From positions 124,001 to 188,000 of the forward strand of contig WTXI01000010.1 of NCBI GenBank assembly GCA_022376515.1: 64,000 bases of DNA. The letters are read 5' to 3'. Below the pieces are notes generated by a model that was given only the letters and a program-made list of their open reading frames with translations, was not told the DNA's origin and did no database searches. Source of the stretch: Lactifluus volemus (lineage: Eukaryota > Basidiomycota > Agaricomycetes > Russulales > Russulaceae). Within the stretch, counting starts at the first letter, position 1. Every line of letters begins with the position of its first letter. A program made the position numbers and the translations under genes. Positions 10,341 through 22,003 of this stretch are shown here, piece by piece.

Positions 10341-11979
10341 CAAATGCTAGGCCGTGGCTGTGGCGTGGTAGGGGGAAGGATGGCTAAGCTCATTCGAATG
10401 CCGACGCGGCAGTGTCGGCAGAGGGGAGGGATTGGCAGCCGTAATTGTGAAGGCCGATTCTTTGCTGAGGCAACGCGGCAGGGGGTATGCGACAGCAGGC
10501 AGCCGTTGGGAGGCATTAAGGTGGCGGCACGACAGTGGCAGCGGTGGACATGCACGGCCGGGGGCGGGAGGTACTGTGACGGCAACGTTGACAGCACATT
10601 TTATATTTTATCGCAGCTGCATCAACATTAAGACATTAAGAATCAGAACCGAGGAGGGTCTGACGGCGGAAGTTTACGAGTGAGAAGCTCTGTAAGAAAC
10701 ACACCTGGTAGGGGTGCTTCTCCAACCGTCTCAACTCCCTACAATGTTCGCCTCGTCGAGTCAAGAATCAGGGTGGACAATTCAAAAATGACAACGAATC
10801 GGAGACCAGCAAATTTCGCTCGGCGGTGGCTCGGCAACACGTCTCGGTGCTGGTGGAGGAAGCCGAGGGGCGATGCTGTGATCGATTGCCGGTGCAGAGA
10901 ATAAAGGAAGGAACTGAGGAGTCATGAAGAAGTTAGTATGTAGCTTGGTCAGCCGGCGTGGCACGAGTGCGGCTCCGACCTCATCTATCCCAAAAGCTGC
11001 ATGGTTGATATATTATGTCGTCATCCTAGAAAGTATTTGCGCTGCCTGGGTTGGTTTATCCTCGCCGTCGAAGCGCACGCTGCCAAAGCTTCCCCAGCGA
11101 AATTGGAGGAAAAGGCCTCCTTTCAAGCAGTAGACAACAGCTCTTCCCTCCCACCTCCATCCCCTCCGTCGCCTCTTCCATCGTCGCGGGACAGTTTGTG
11201 ATTACTCCGAGCCTTCAGATTGAACGGTGCTTGGCGTTTCGGAAAGGGACTGACCTCCATCTAGGTCATATCAATATTGAAGGACCCCTTGAAAGCTTTT
11301 TGGTTCGTGGCGGCGGTTGTATCGAGATGAGGCGAGGTTAATGAGCATAGCTGGTCAATTGTCTGTCATCTAGAAGCATTACACGTGCTGTGTTGATGTC
11401 AGCCACGTGCCCACTCGCCTGCCACGCGCCTCTTGCTTTTTCACCCTTACCCTTGCCCAGCATCGCATCCCTCTCTGTCGCCGTGCCTGTTCTCTATCGC
11501 CGCCATCGCCTCTGACATCGCCTTCCCCCTCTTGCGCCCTCTCCGTCGCCGTCGATGTCTCCGCTCCTGCCACTGCCATCATCGGAGCCTCCCCCTCGCC
11601 GCTGCCACTACCATTGCCTGTTAGCATGGTCCGTAATCCCGTGATCATGCTCACTCGGCGTGTTGCCTTAAAGAGGCAACCGGGTAGCACCAGCTACCTG
11701 ATGTCCAATCATCGCGTAGTTATTGCGCTACCTGCTTACCTTTTTAAGGCAACAGGTCCTTTGTTCACAGCTTCTACACAACCTCGCTAATAGAGCGGTT
11801 CGAGTCCGATCATCGCATTGATCCCTCGGAATACTCCCTCCGGTCTATCAGCACCCCCCTTCTGTCCTCATGGGAGGATATCACGATCGGAACATCGCCT
11901 GCCGTTCCGAGCTGAAAAGGCGATTGCGCCTGCGCTTTCAACACCCACCAGAACTTCACACCGCATACCTTTCAACTCT
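10341..11979. other. Intergenic, no gene recognised
   Basis: About 1.6 kb with GC-rich, purine- or CT-biased patches (10380-10580, 11440-11620). Several frames of 60-190 codons cross it, but their composition is simple and no motif is recognisable. The last 150 bases are presumably the promoter of the reductase gene. I see nothing else that I can support. Confidence 0.5.
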
Positions 11980-13030
11980 ATGTCTGGATACAAGAAATTT
12001 GCCATTATTGGCGCCGGTGACCTTGGCATGTACGTCGTCCGTCAGTTCTTGGAGGAAAAGGCTGCCGGAACCGTCGATGAAATCGTCGTCCTTACCCGTC
12101 AAGTAAGCCCATTCCGACCACAGGCTGTTTTTTTTGCAAGGGTTCAGACACTTACCGCGTACTGATTGGCCACGGTAAGCGCAGGAGTCGAACACGACTA
12201 TCGAGGGCGATGTCAGAGTGGTCCCGGTCGACTATTCCAGCAGAGATTCTATCAGGGACGCACTGATTGGCGTGGACGTCGTTATCTGCACGATTTCGGG
12301 GGAGGTCATAGATCTACAGAGAATAATTATAGAAGCCGCGAAAGAGGCTGGTGTCCAGCTATTTCTCCCCTCGGAATTCGGAGGGGCAACAGAAGGGGAA
12401 ACAGAGGGGGTGTTCGGCGAGAAGGCCGACATTCAGAGACTGCTGATAGATTTGGACTTGCCTTATGCTTCGTTCTATACGGGTCCATTCGCGGATTACC
12501 TCTGGGCATCGTCTGTCTCCTATCACCTCTGTCCGCGGTTCGTGGAGTTGACCCCATCCCAGGTACCTATACCTTGACATCACAAGTGGGCATGTGTCCG
12601 TTGGAGGCGATGGCAATACGAGGATCTCGTTTACCTCTAGAAGCGACATAGCTCGATACCTCGCTTACGTCTTGACCCAACTACCCCCAGAAGAACTGAA
12701 GAATCGTTCCTTTGCCATAGAGGGAGATGCGAAGGTACGTGTAATTAGTTGGTTATCTGGTACTGCCGCACGGCGTCTGACCACGACGGCAATCTGAAAC
12801 AGTCATTCAACGAGGTATTCCAAGCATACGAAGCGAAAACAGGCAAGAAGTTGCAAGTCACTTACATACCGCTCTCCGTGTTTGAAGCAAGGCTGGCCCC
12901 CAACCCCAAAGATATTCCTGCTTTCCTACACGTGTTCTGGGCGACTGAGGGACCGTTCCCGCGAACGGACAATCACTTGTATCCCGACTGGAATCCATCC
13001 CCTGTGATTGACAACGTTCCAGTTGCGTAA
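11980..13030 (+). CDS. NmrA-like NAD(P)-binding reductase (isoflavone reductase-like)
   Basis: Four exons, 11980-12102, 12185-12510, 12563-12734 and 12803-13030, give 282 residues with all phases agreeing. The N-terminus has the Rossmann motif IGAGDLG, followed by VVICTISG, LFLPSEFGG and SFYTGPFADY, and later SVGGDG and ISFTSRSDIARYLAYVL, all typical of the NmrA/isoflavone reductase branch of short-chain dehydrogenases. The protein probably binds NADP(H); its substrate is unknown. It lacks the conserved catalytic lysine region of plant enzymes as far as I can judge, so it may be either a reductase or a redox sensor. The second intron uses GTCTGT as donor, which is weak; I chose it because it restores YLYLDITSGHVSVGG in frame. 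No neighbour suggests a pathway. Confidence 0.82.
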
Positions 13031-14258
13031 AGTGATGATGGAAAAAGAATCGTTTCCTATATTTCATGATCGTTAGCGGATCGCTGATGTTTGGGTATAA
13101 TGGTCCTTGGCAAAGGCGTTGGTGAAGATAACCTGAAGGATTGGGTTACATAGAGTTGATCTTGTATTACTCATGGCTTTGATGCGTCCATCCTGCAACA
13201 ATGTCTGTGTTGCCTTACAACGCTGCCGCGAATCGCAGGACTTTTCTCGACCTTGGTCGGATCCACGTGTGAGCGCAGTGTCTTAAGCACCGAAGATATT
13301 GGTTCCCAGGCCGTCAAAAATATGACAACTCTATCAGGGAGTGTCGGACAAGGGATGGCGAGCCAGAGTCTCGCCGTTGATCAATTCAACTACTAGTAGG
13401 AAAATGCCGGCGATATCCTCGGCAACGTTGCTTGCTTGCTGGAGCCACATCGTCCTTTTGTCATTACAAGTGAAGAGACGATAAGGAACGTAAAAACACA
13501 TTTTAACCTACAGATTACCTCTCTGTCGTTTAAAATCGTAGCCCAAAATCCCAGTCACACGGCGAGCTGAAGACAAAATGCGGAGCGCACTTTTTCAGAC
13601 ACCTAGACGCCGTTTATGCTCTCTAGCGGCATGAGTTACATGCTTTAGAGGAAGACGCGAGCACTTGAACGAATCCATAATAAGGTTTACGGCGCGCGCT
13701 AGTATGCGGCTTGTGATGTAGCTTCGCCCACTCAGAATAAGGTGGCGCTTTCCAGTGCGGTCCGGGGCTTCCTGAAATGGGGGTGAAGTCGCTTGTAACC
13801 CTAGGCCAACTAAAAAATAAGGTCAGCCAAAACCAAGGGTCAAAAGGTATAACAAATTACAAGGTGGGCGCGGCGCCATCGTATCGTATCGTCCTCCGGA
13901 GGAACAGTCCTGTTACGCTGATACCACACTGATCCACGCTGGTGCCAAAAACGCGCAACAGGGTTTGTATCGCTGTACCGAGTTACCTTCCATTTCATCA
14001 AAAAAATTGTGATCCTGATCGTAAAAAACTGGGGTACTATGCTACACCTAAGGTAATTAATTACCAACGCCAGCATAGCCAGCGTAACCCATCCGGCGAG
14101 TCACCAAGGACACTGCGCCACGAAAAGAAGACTCTAATCGCCTTACAGTCCAAATTCGCAGGAAGGGAAAATCGGAAACCGTAAGCTCACACAGTACCAG
14201 AAATATATGATGGTCACGGCCCAGTCTGAATGAAGCACTGGCAGGACAACAGTCGATT
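13031..14258. other. Intergenic between the reductase and NLR1
   Basis: Convergent 3' ends: the reductase on plus and NLR1 on minus. About 1.2 kb holds no readable protein, RNA gene or clear repeat that I can identify. Confidence 0.5.
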
Positions 14259-17200
14259 CTATTCAGATCGATAATGTACTGTAGCCCAATTTAATCCACA
14301 TGCAAAATTAGAGAGATCAAGCCGTGTCTCATGTTCGCCTGCAATCCAGATAGTGCTAGGTCTATGAAGGCACGTCCTATGTAGCACGGGAATCCAAAGC
14401 AAAAGTTCGTTCTCCTCTCCATATAACCAACCATCACCGTCGATTAAGGATTGGTCCGTAAATTGATTCTTAATATTTTCGGTTGCGGCCTCCACCACAT
14501 GGACTGTGCCGTCGTCTGGGGCTGAGGCAGTATGCTGTCCATCTGGAGAGTATACAACAGATGTGTCTGAATGGGTGCGTCCAGTAAACGGGCCCACTAC
14601 AATCTGTCCTGTTGTGGCATCCCACACCCGAATTGTGTGATCATCCGAGGCCGATGCGATACGCTCCCCATCTGGTGAGAATGCAACAGATCTGACGTAA
14701 CCGGTGTGTCCAGTAAACGGGCCCGCTACAATCAGTCCTGTTGTGGCATCCCACACCCGAATCGTGCGATCATCCGAGGCCGATGCGATATGCTCCCCAT
14801 CTGGTGAGAATGCAACAGATATGACTTCACTGGTGTGTCCAGTAAACGGGCCCGCTACAATCAGTCCTGTTATGGCATCCCACACCCGAACCGTGCGATC
14901 CTCCGAGGCCGATGCGATACGCTCCCCGTCTGGTGAGAATGCAACAGATCTGACCCAACCGGTGTGTCCAGTAACCGGGCCTGTTACAATCAGTCCTGTT
15001 ATGGCATCCCACACCTGAATCGTGCGATCATCCGAGGCAGATGCAATACACTCCCCGTCTGGTGAGAATGCAACAGATCTGACCCAATCGGTGTGTCCGG
15101 TCAGCGGGCCTGTTACAATCTGTCCTGTTGTGGCATCCCACACCCGAATCGTGAGATCAGAAGAGGCTGATGCAATGCGCTCCCCGTCTGGTGAGAATGC
15201 AACAGATCTGACCCAATCGGTGTGTCCGGTCAACGGGCCTGTTACAATCTGTCCTGTTGTGGCATCCCACACCCGAATCGTGTGATCATCCGAGGCCGAT
15301 GCGATACGCTCCCCATCTGATGAGAATGCAACAGATGTGACGGAACTGGTGTGTCCAGTAAACGGGCCCACTACAATCTGTCCTGTTGTGGCATCCCACA
15401 CGCAAATCGTGTGATCAGAAGAGGCCGATGTGATATGCTCCCCATCTGGTGAGAATGCAACAGATATGACTTGACTGGTGTGTCCAGTAAACTGGCCTGC
15501 CACAATCTGTCCTGTTGTGGCATCCCACACCCGAATCGTGTGATCATCCGAGGCCGATGCAATACGCTCCCCGTCTGGTGAGAATGCAACAGATCTGATC
15601 CAACCGGTATGTCCAGTAACCGGGCCTGTTACAATCAGTCCTGTTGTGGCATCCCACACCTGAATCGTGCGATCATCCGAGGCAGATGCAATACGCTCCC
15701 CGTCTGGTGAGAATGCAACAGATCTGACCCAATCGGTGTGTCCGGTCAGCGGGCCCGCTACAATATGTCCTGTTGTGGCATCCCACACCCGAATCGTGTG
15801 ATCATCCGAGGCCGATGCAATACGCTCCCCGTCTGGTGAGAATGCAACAGATCTGACCCAATTGGTGTGTCCAGTAAACGGGCCCGCTACAATCTGTCTT
15901 GTTGTGGCATCCCACACCCGAATCGTGTGATCAGAAGAGGCCGAGGCGATACGCTCCCCATCTGCTGAGAATGCAACAGATGTGACGGAACCGGTGTGTC
16001 CAGTAAACGGGCCCACTACAATCTGTCCTGTTGTGGCCTCCCACACTAGAATTGTGTGATCCTCCGAGGCCGATGCGATACGCTCCCCATCTGGTGAGAA
16101 TGCAACAGATGTGACGTAATCGGTGTGTCCAGTAAACGGGCCCGCTACAATCTGTCCTGTTGTGGCATCCCACACCCGAATCGTGTGATCATCCGAGGCC
16201 GATGCGATACGCTTCCCGTCTGGTGAGAATGCAACGGATCTGACCGAATTGGTGTGTCCAGTAAACGGGCCCGCTACAATCTGTCCTGTTGTGGCATCCC
16301 ACACCCGAATCGTGTAATCTTTCGAGGCCGATGCGATACGCTCCCCGTCCGGCGAGAATGCAACACAAAAGACCCAGTTGTCATGTGCTTCAATCGCCAT
16401 TTCCAATGCAGGCCAATGCGACAACTGCCCGCGTTCCAGCGTCAATGTCCGAGGAAAATGGGGAAGGTATTGTTTCCAGATCTGGGAAGAGGCTGGCGCG
16501 AAAGGCAAAGCAGAGACATAGATATGTGGTGCACTTCTTGCCACCGCCATTCCGAAATACCGCACGAATGAAGATGCATCCTTCACCAATCCCAACAAAT
16601 TCTTCACTTCCGTGTGAGAACCCTATTGCGATGTCACGCACAAATCACTACATGTCATATTGGATTATGCGGTGTACATACCTCTCGCCGCATCCATACC
16701 AACAAGGATGACAATGCTCGTGAAGCAAGGCCCACACTCTTTTTGATGCTAAGTACTTCCAGCCAAAACAAAATTTTTGTCTCCAAGAGCGATCGAAGCT
16801 TTTTGAAGATATCTTGATCAAAGGCAAGATGGTCCAAATGATTGCCCCAGTGAAAACAAGCATATGGTAGAGCAGACGGAATATATTTGGCGATTCGAGA
16901 TTCTAAGTCTGGAACCTCGCTATTAGCGAGATATGATGACTCGAGTTTGCAGATGTTGAATTTGAGGCCATCGAGCATTGAACCAAGGCAAGAATGTGCC
17001 AAATGATGGTGGGCATCCGCAAGATCCACATAGAACACATTGCTCGTGTTACTCGTCAGGAAGTCACGGAATGAGGTGTGGAGGGGAAGGACGGGACGCG
17101 TTTGATCTGATGCAGTAACGTTACTCAGCAGCGAGCCAAGGCGGCGGAGAATTTTAAGAACAAGATTGGAATCTTCGGCGTGAGCAGTGGGTGCCTGCCG

Positions 17201-19871
17201 TCGCAGGGCAATTAAAGAATTGATGGAGAGGGGTTCTATCGCAGCAAAAAGCTGACCCATGATGGACCGAAAAAGATCCCGTGCTTCATCACGTTTGAAG
17301 TACTCTTGGAGAACTTCTTCGTATAACTTATCCAACAGACCTTGTCCATCGAGACCTCGAGAGCGCCCCAACAAGCGCCGTACACATTCGTTGTCGCTAA
17401 GGCCAAGATCGTCACTGCTGTTTATGAACCCACACGCAACGGCTGCCCACTGGAACAGGCCCTCTGACGCCTTCATTAATTTGCTACCATGGTCTTTGAA
17501 AACGTCCTCGTGGAGCTCTTTCCGAAGATACAAGCCAATATCTTGTGTCGTATTGGCAGCCAGTTGGGCGTCGTCCATGTACAAGGTACGGACGGACTGT
17601 GCGTCGGCAAACGCACGTTCGATGCCATCTTCCGACCTCGAGGTGATGAGTACACGGAAGTTTGGCGGAAGGTCGATGAGATGTTCGGCAAGGAATGTGT
17701 GCAGTCCATTCTTGCCGATGGTGACACCACTCTCATCCAAGCCATCGATGACGATGAGGATTGGATTACCAGGTCGTAGGCTCTTGAGTGGTTCGAGGAG
17801 GAGCCAATCAAAAAGTCTACGATAATCTCGGGTGGTACGAAGAGACGAATTTCCCGTAATGGCCCTCCTGAGGCCAAGCTTGAACGGAGGATAGTGATCG
17901 GAGAGGTCACGGGCAAGCGTCGTAAAAAAATGATAAGCTTCATCCTTGCGTTGCTCCGCCCGCAAAAAAGCAACATAAGAACTAAGATACGTCTTGTCGA
18001 AGTGAAGTGCAATCTCGTGTGCAATTGAGGATTTTCCTGTCCCTGCTTGGCCAAGGAGAACGAGGCCACGTTCAGATTCGGGATTCTCGACCCATCTGAT
18101 GATATGACGCAAGAAATCTTTGCGTGTGCCTTGGTGACAGCCTTTCCTATCGTTGAACCGCCATCCTCCCAAAAAAAGGCTTTCTCCGATTACTGCGTCC
18201 AATTCTGTGTCCTTCTTGTCAAACCGATGATCAACGATCTTGGGACTATCAGAATGACGCACCGGTTTCTGATGCTAGGTTCGACATATCAGTTACCTGT
18301 GATCTCACGTCATTCCGAATTTCAGGGACAGCAGCATCAGAGGTGCTAGCGACATGTGTGGGGAATTTTTCTCGAAGCTCTCGTAGTCGGGTGAGGGTCC
18401 CGCGGAGGCGTTCGACATCTTTCGAAGCCTGCTTTCCTGGAAATCACATGTTGATAATGAGCAATGAGAGGGGTCAGGACGACGTACCGACTTGTACATG
18501 CTTTGTCGCAAGCGGCCCGGTAAACGCGTACGATTTGATAAATTTGGCACATTCGGAGACACACTGTAGCATCTCATCGAGAATTTTTGCTTGCGTAGAC
18601 GCCGGCTGGATGTTCCTCAAAACATCCGCCTCGTTTGTAAATTCGAACACATCTAGCATCGCCTTAAATGATGCTCGGACGTTGTCGTCACGCCGTAACT
18701 GGTGTACCGAAGTCTGCCAGCGAGCCAAGAAAAAAAATAGGTGAATGTTCCATATCATCCAACAAGGCAAGGACACGCACCTCAGGAATATTGGCGAGCT
18801 CAGTCCATGCCAAGCTGGCACGCTGAGGGGCAGCAATTAGCTCTGTGAATAGTAGAGAAAAAAGGTATGGGACATACTTCTTTGACGGTTGGACTGACGG
18901 TATCCATCACCTGCTTCATAACGTTAACGGCACTTCTCCACGCTTTCATTGTATCCATAGCTTCCTCAGCGGAATCTGGAGGATGCGACATCCCTGTCTG
19001 GTTGGCTGCCACTGCTCCCACTAACACAGAAGTACCGCTCTCAATGAGAGTATCATCTGTCCTGGACAAATGAGATATAGCAGCGGTCGCTGTGGTGATT
19101 TGCGCGGCTTCAGCGTCAGATTGGACAATAGGAGGCGTAATGCCCCCTTCAGCGACAGGGTTGTCCATTCTGAGATTCGGGGTGTTGACTGTCGTTGTCC
19201 GAGAGGAACTTGCGTTTGATGACACCGCGATCGTTAAGACTGTGGCCGGCTCTTTTGTCTGTCTAGGTTGTCCGTCAGCACTGTCGAAAACAATGCCGAG
19301 TTCTATATGTCGGGTGTTCAGCCAGAAGCATGAGTAAGAAATCCAAAAAATCATGAGACGAACCGCGAGGTGGTTCACAGGCTATCCTCTGACTTCCGAT
19401 AAGGATGTCATTCGGTTTGGTCCTTTCCGCATACAGAGATACTTTGATATGAGAGTGCGGTCGAACAGCGCTGCTGGAGACCTCAGCTGCAAATAGAAAT
19501 AAAAACAAGAAAATTTCCCACAATACGTCAAGGTCGAGATTCTTATTCCATTCTACGTGATTCCCGCTTCTCTGCACAGATTGTGTCCGCTTCGTTGTTT
19601 CCCCATAAGTCACAGTGACATAAAACTTTCTCTTTCTCCCGAGGAGGGTGTTGAGACGTGGAAGGTTGCGCGCTCCGACGACTGGCGGAAAGAGATTCAG
19701 TACCTCTCAGAGTAGAGCATGATGATAAAGGTACGTACCAGTAACCCGGAGCGGATGTGACGTTTCGGTGACCTGAGCACCGCGGCCGGGCCTGATGTCG
19801 GAGATTTGAGAACCTGAGCTGTAGTAATGGTTAACACAGCGGGAGATATCGAGGATAAGAGGCTTTGGCAT
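14259..19871 (-). CDS. NLR1: C2-like/NACHT/WD40 STAND receptor
   Basis: Nine exons: 19871-19739, 19681-19527, 19481-19364, 19302-18878, 18840-18781, 18713-18488, 18436-18297, 18238-16682 and 16601-14259. They sum to 1718 residues with matching phases. Order: an N-terminal C2-like beta-sandwich (about 40-150, VTVVGARNLPRL to NDILIG), a Ser/Thr-rich linker, a helical segment (about 275-400), NACHT with P-loop GQAGTGKS (482-489) and Walker B ILIVIDGLDES, a linker ([17 protein letters not shown]), 15 WD40 repeats, then a conserved tail. Such STAND proteins are intracellular sensors that oligomerise on ligand binding; in fungi some control heterokaryon incompatibility. The effector end here is C2-like, which could mean membrane or calcium binding, but the Ca-binding aspartates are not evident. 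The first-exon start is uncertain: no ATG stands where NLR2 starts, so I used the upstream in-frame ATG. Intron 7 is chosen by alignment with NLR2. Confidence 0.85.
14475..16395 (-). repeat. 15 tandem 129-base WD40 repeats, nearly identical
   Basis: Each 43-residue unit reads [43 protein letters not shown]. Units 2-14 are close to identical in DNA, while units 1 and 15 are more diverged. Differences fall mainly on the two residues after TGHT (NS, DY, GS, NW, DW, GW, SQ, SS, SE, GY), on the residue before D in SASxD (D, E, S) and on the residue after it (H, R, L). Codons elsewhere are shared, which points to recent unequal exchange or gene conversion. Confidence 0.92.
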
Positions 19872-21040
19872 ACGGATCCGGGGTCATCTGGGTAGCTTTT
19901 GAAGAGTATGAAAGAGAAAGAAGCGTGTGAGAAGTTGAGAAAATTGCTGAGCCTCGAGGTAACCATGTGCCGTCTGCATTTGTCATCTAAGGCACATCGT
20001 GTTTGCGCCATCTCACGCTCAGCGCTAGACATTATTATTGCAGCTATTAAGCGACATTGTAAGATACTTTACGATCCCCGAAAGAAAGGCTCGATACGAA
20101 ATAAAGTGTCAGTAAAAGACGTAAGTTAATCACTGGCGACCGTGCGACAGCGATCATAGGAATCTGGATGAGTTGCAGCACAAAAATATGTTTCCACGTT
20201 TGAACAAATCAATTTCACAAATTTTTTTAAAAAAAAAAAAGGAAGGTTGGACTGGAGCGTACCTGATCTTCTTGGTGACTACGGCCATGACCAGTTCGTG
20301 GGCCGCCGCGGAAAGAAGAAAAGTGGCCAACGTGGCACGCGAGCGCGAAAATTGGTACGAGCCGATCGTCGACGCGGTTGTACACGTGCTTGTTCCACTT
20401 TCGAGAGAACTCACCCCAAGAAGTTGAGTTCCACTGTGACCGTACTAAGCACCAAATTGGAAAAAAAAAGTGGTCGCTAGTTACCCAGTCCTCATAAGAG
20501 CCGCGATCGGCGAAACTATATGTTCTAAAAGTATCTTATCAGTCACAGTGTGGCTCTGTACCACGACTTGACGCACCAAATATGATGTAGAATAAAAGCA
20601 GACACGCTAACATGAATGGCAGCGACAAGTCCAGCCAAGTCCTCATGAAGGATTTCTCCGAGTTTAAGGTAAAATAAGGGTCGCATTCTGCGGGCAACAA
20701 AATCAAATCGTGAACATTTAATGCAGCGACCAGGACGAACCTCTGTGTGCGAGCCCGAGTTCAAATACGAGCGATGAGATAAGTTGATAAACTGCAAAGT
20801 TTTTGAAAAAATTCATCCTGGCGGCCTTGGGTGTGCTTCTCTCAGCTGTGGCCATTCAGCAGTATATCCTTGTTCAATTTTGTAGGTTTGCATAGTCACA
20901 CGAGCTGCATGGGTGAGGGAGAAAAGTAGTTTATTTTGTTGTGCCTCATCGGTGGTATGGTGGAGAATGGAGTGAGCTGTCTGACGCGTGAGCAAGCGCA
21001 GGGTTATGTAACAGGCACCGTTAGTAGATTTACATATAAA
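19872..21040. other. Upstream region of NLR1, no gene recognised
   Basis: The first 150 bases upstream of the proposed start resemble the matching region of NLR2 (39064-39180), so they are likely old 5' sequence of both genes. Positions 20220-20240 hold an A/T-rich run. The remainder, to 21040, has short frames without recognisable motifs. Confidence 0.45.
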
Positions 21041-21049
21041 AAAGGAGCC

Positions 21050-21270
21050 TTGTTTCTAGGTCTATGAAGGCACAGCTTATGAAGCTTGGAAATCAAAAAA
21101 AACGTCTTTTCCACACATCCAACCGTCACTGTTGAATAAGAATTGGTCCGGGCCGTAAAGCGATTTTCGATATCTTCGGTTGCGATCTTTCGCCATACGA
21201 ATCATGGCGTAGTCCGAGGAGGCTGAGGTAGTATGATGCTCATCCGGGAGAGAATGCAAGAGGTGTGGCC
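21050..21270 (-). pseudogene. Relic of a third NLR (C-terminal tail and last WD40 piece)
   Basis: The minus strand matches the last 200 or so bases of NLR1 (14360-14560) and NLR2, with remnants of the SASxDY and DQFLFNSDGWMCG parts of the conserved tail. Indels break the frame, and nothing of NACHT or the other repeats remains. At about 21270-21290 it joins directly to the GH45 pseudogene, which lacks its own 5' end, so a recombination between the two gene families happened here. Confidence 0.7.
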
Positions 21271-21284
21271 CGAATAGGTGTGTC

Positions 21285-21880
21285 CTTTACGCATCACAGT
21301 GGCTGCGCGGCCAAGCCCGGTAAACCTTCGCTACGGTTTTTATGGATGCTCCGTGGGATCCACAACGTTCCCCTGATGGCTTGTAGTCAAACCGCGAACG
21401 TCTTCTCAGTAGCGATAAGCCAGGTCACATACGGTGCCTCTCTAGGCAAGGGTGAGGGTGACGTTTGCGGGGGCGCAGCTCCAAGAGTCAATGTGACCGG
21501 CCTCCCTTTGACGGAAATCAGCAATTAATGGTTGTGACCAGAACTCGCGCCAACTCAACCAGTAAGTTTCGGCGCGGAAGTTCAGTGTGTGTGATTCGTT
21601 TCCCTTTCTTCCTTGTTATAAGGCGTGAGGTGATGAAATAAAATCGATTGTAGCTTTGATCTGTTCGAGGAATTGGGTGTGACCCGCAGAGCATTTTTCT
21701 CTGGACGGCGCGAAGGTGATTGGTGCTTTTGATCGGAAAATACGAAGTATCTTGTCTCCACTGGAATAGAACGAGTCTATGACAAAAGCTCTGGGATAGC
21801 GCGTGCCTTGCCTTGTCGACTCTGGCCAATACCAGTAGTCTTTTCCTTGGCATGCACCTGCGACACAGTTTTGGCTTATG
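21285..21880 (+). pseudogene. GH45 pseudogene, 5' truncated
   Basis: It aligns with the GH45 gene from just before the first intron (7870) to past the stop (8500). The splice positions of both introns are still visible (donor near 21327, acceptor near 21383; second acceptor near 21653). The signal-peptide exon is missing. Exon 2 has in-frame stops and a deletion of about 75 bases covering the part before the GNADWC region, and exon 3 is frameshifted. No functional enzyme can be made. It lies tail to tail with the intact DHHC gene. Confidence 0.8.
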
Positions 21881-22003
21881 TTAGGCACCTCACTCTGACG
21901 AAGGAGCGACGAGCTACAGCAAGGTAGTAAAGAGTTCGTGTTCCAAGTCGAAAACGGTATATGCATGGCACTAGGATAGTAATGATCGGGACATTGAGCG
22001 ATG

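Noticed and set aside
10031..10597. 188-codon frame on the minus strand rich in Pro, His and Arg
   Set aside because: Composition follows local base bias, part of it is repeat DNA, and it resembles no protein family.
14704..15285. Long plus-strand frames opposite the NLR1 WD40 repeats, and similar ones at 34840-35586
   Set aside because: They are shadows of the tandem repeats; the same frame stays open because the unit length (129) is a multiple of three.
14475..16395. Regular short-spaced repeats resembling a CRISPR-like array
   Set aside because: They are coding WD40 units of 129 bases with no spacers, in a eukaryotic gene.
18239..18296. Stop codon in NLR1 between the helical segment and NACHT, suggesting a pseudogene
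   Set aside because: A 58-base intron ending CCCAAG gives a clean phase-0 join and removes the stop; donor GTAACT is acceptable.
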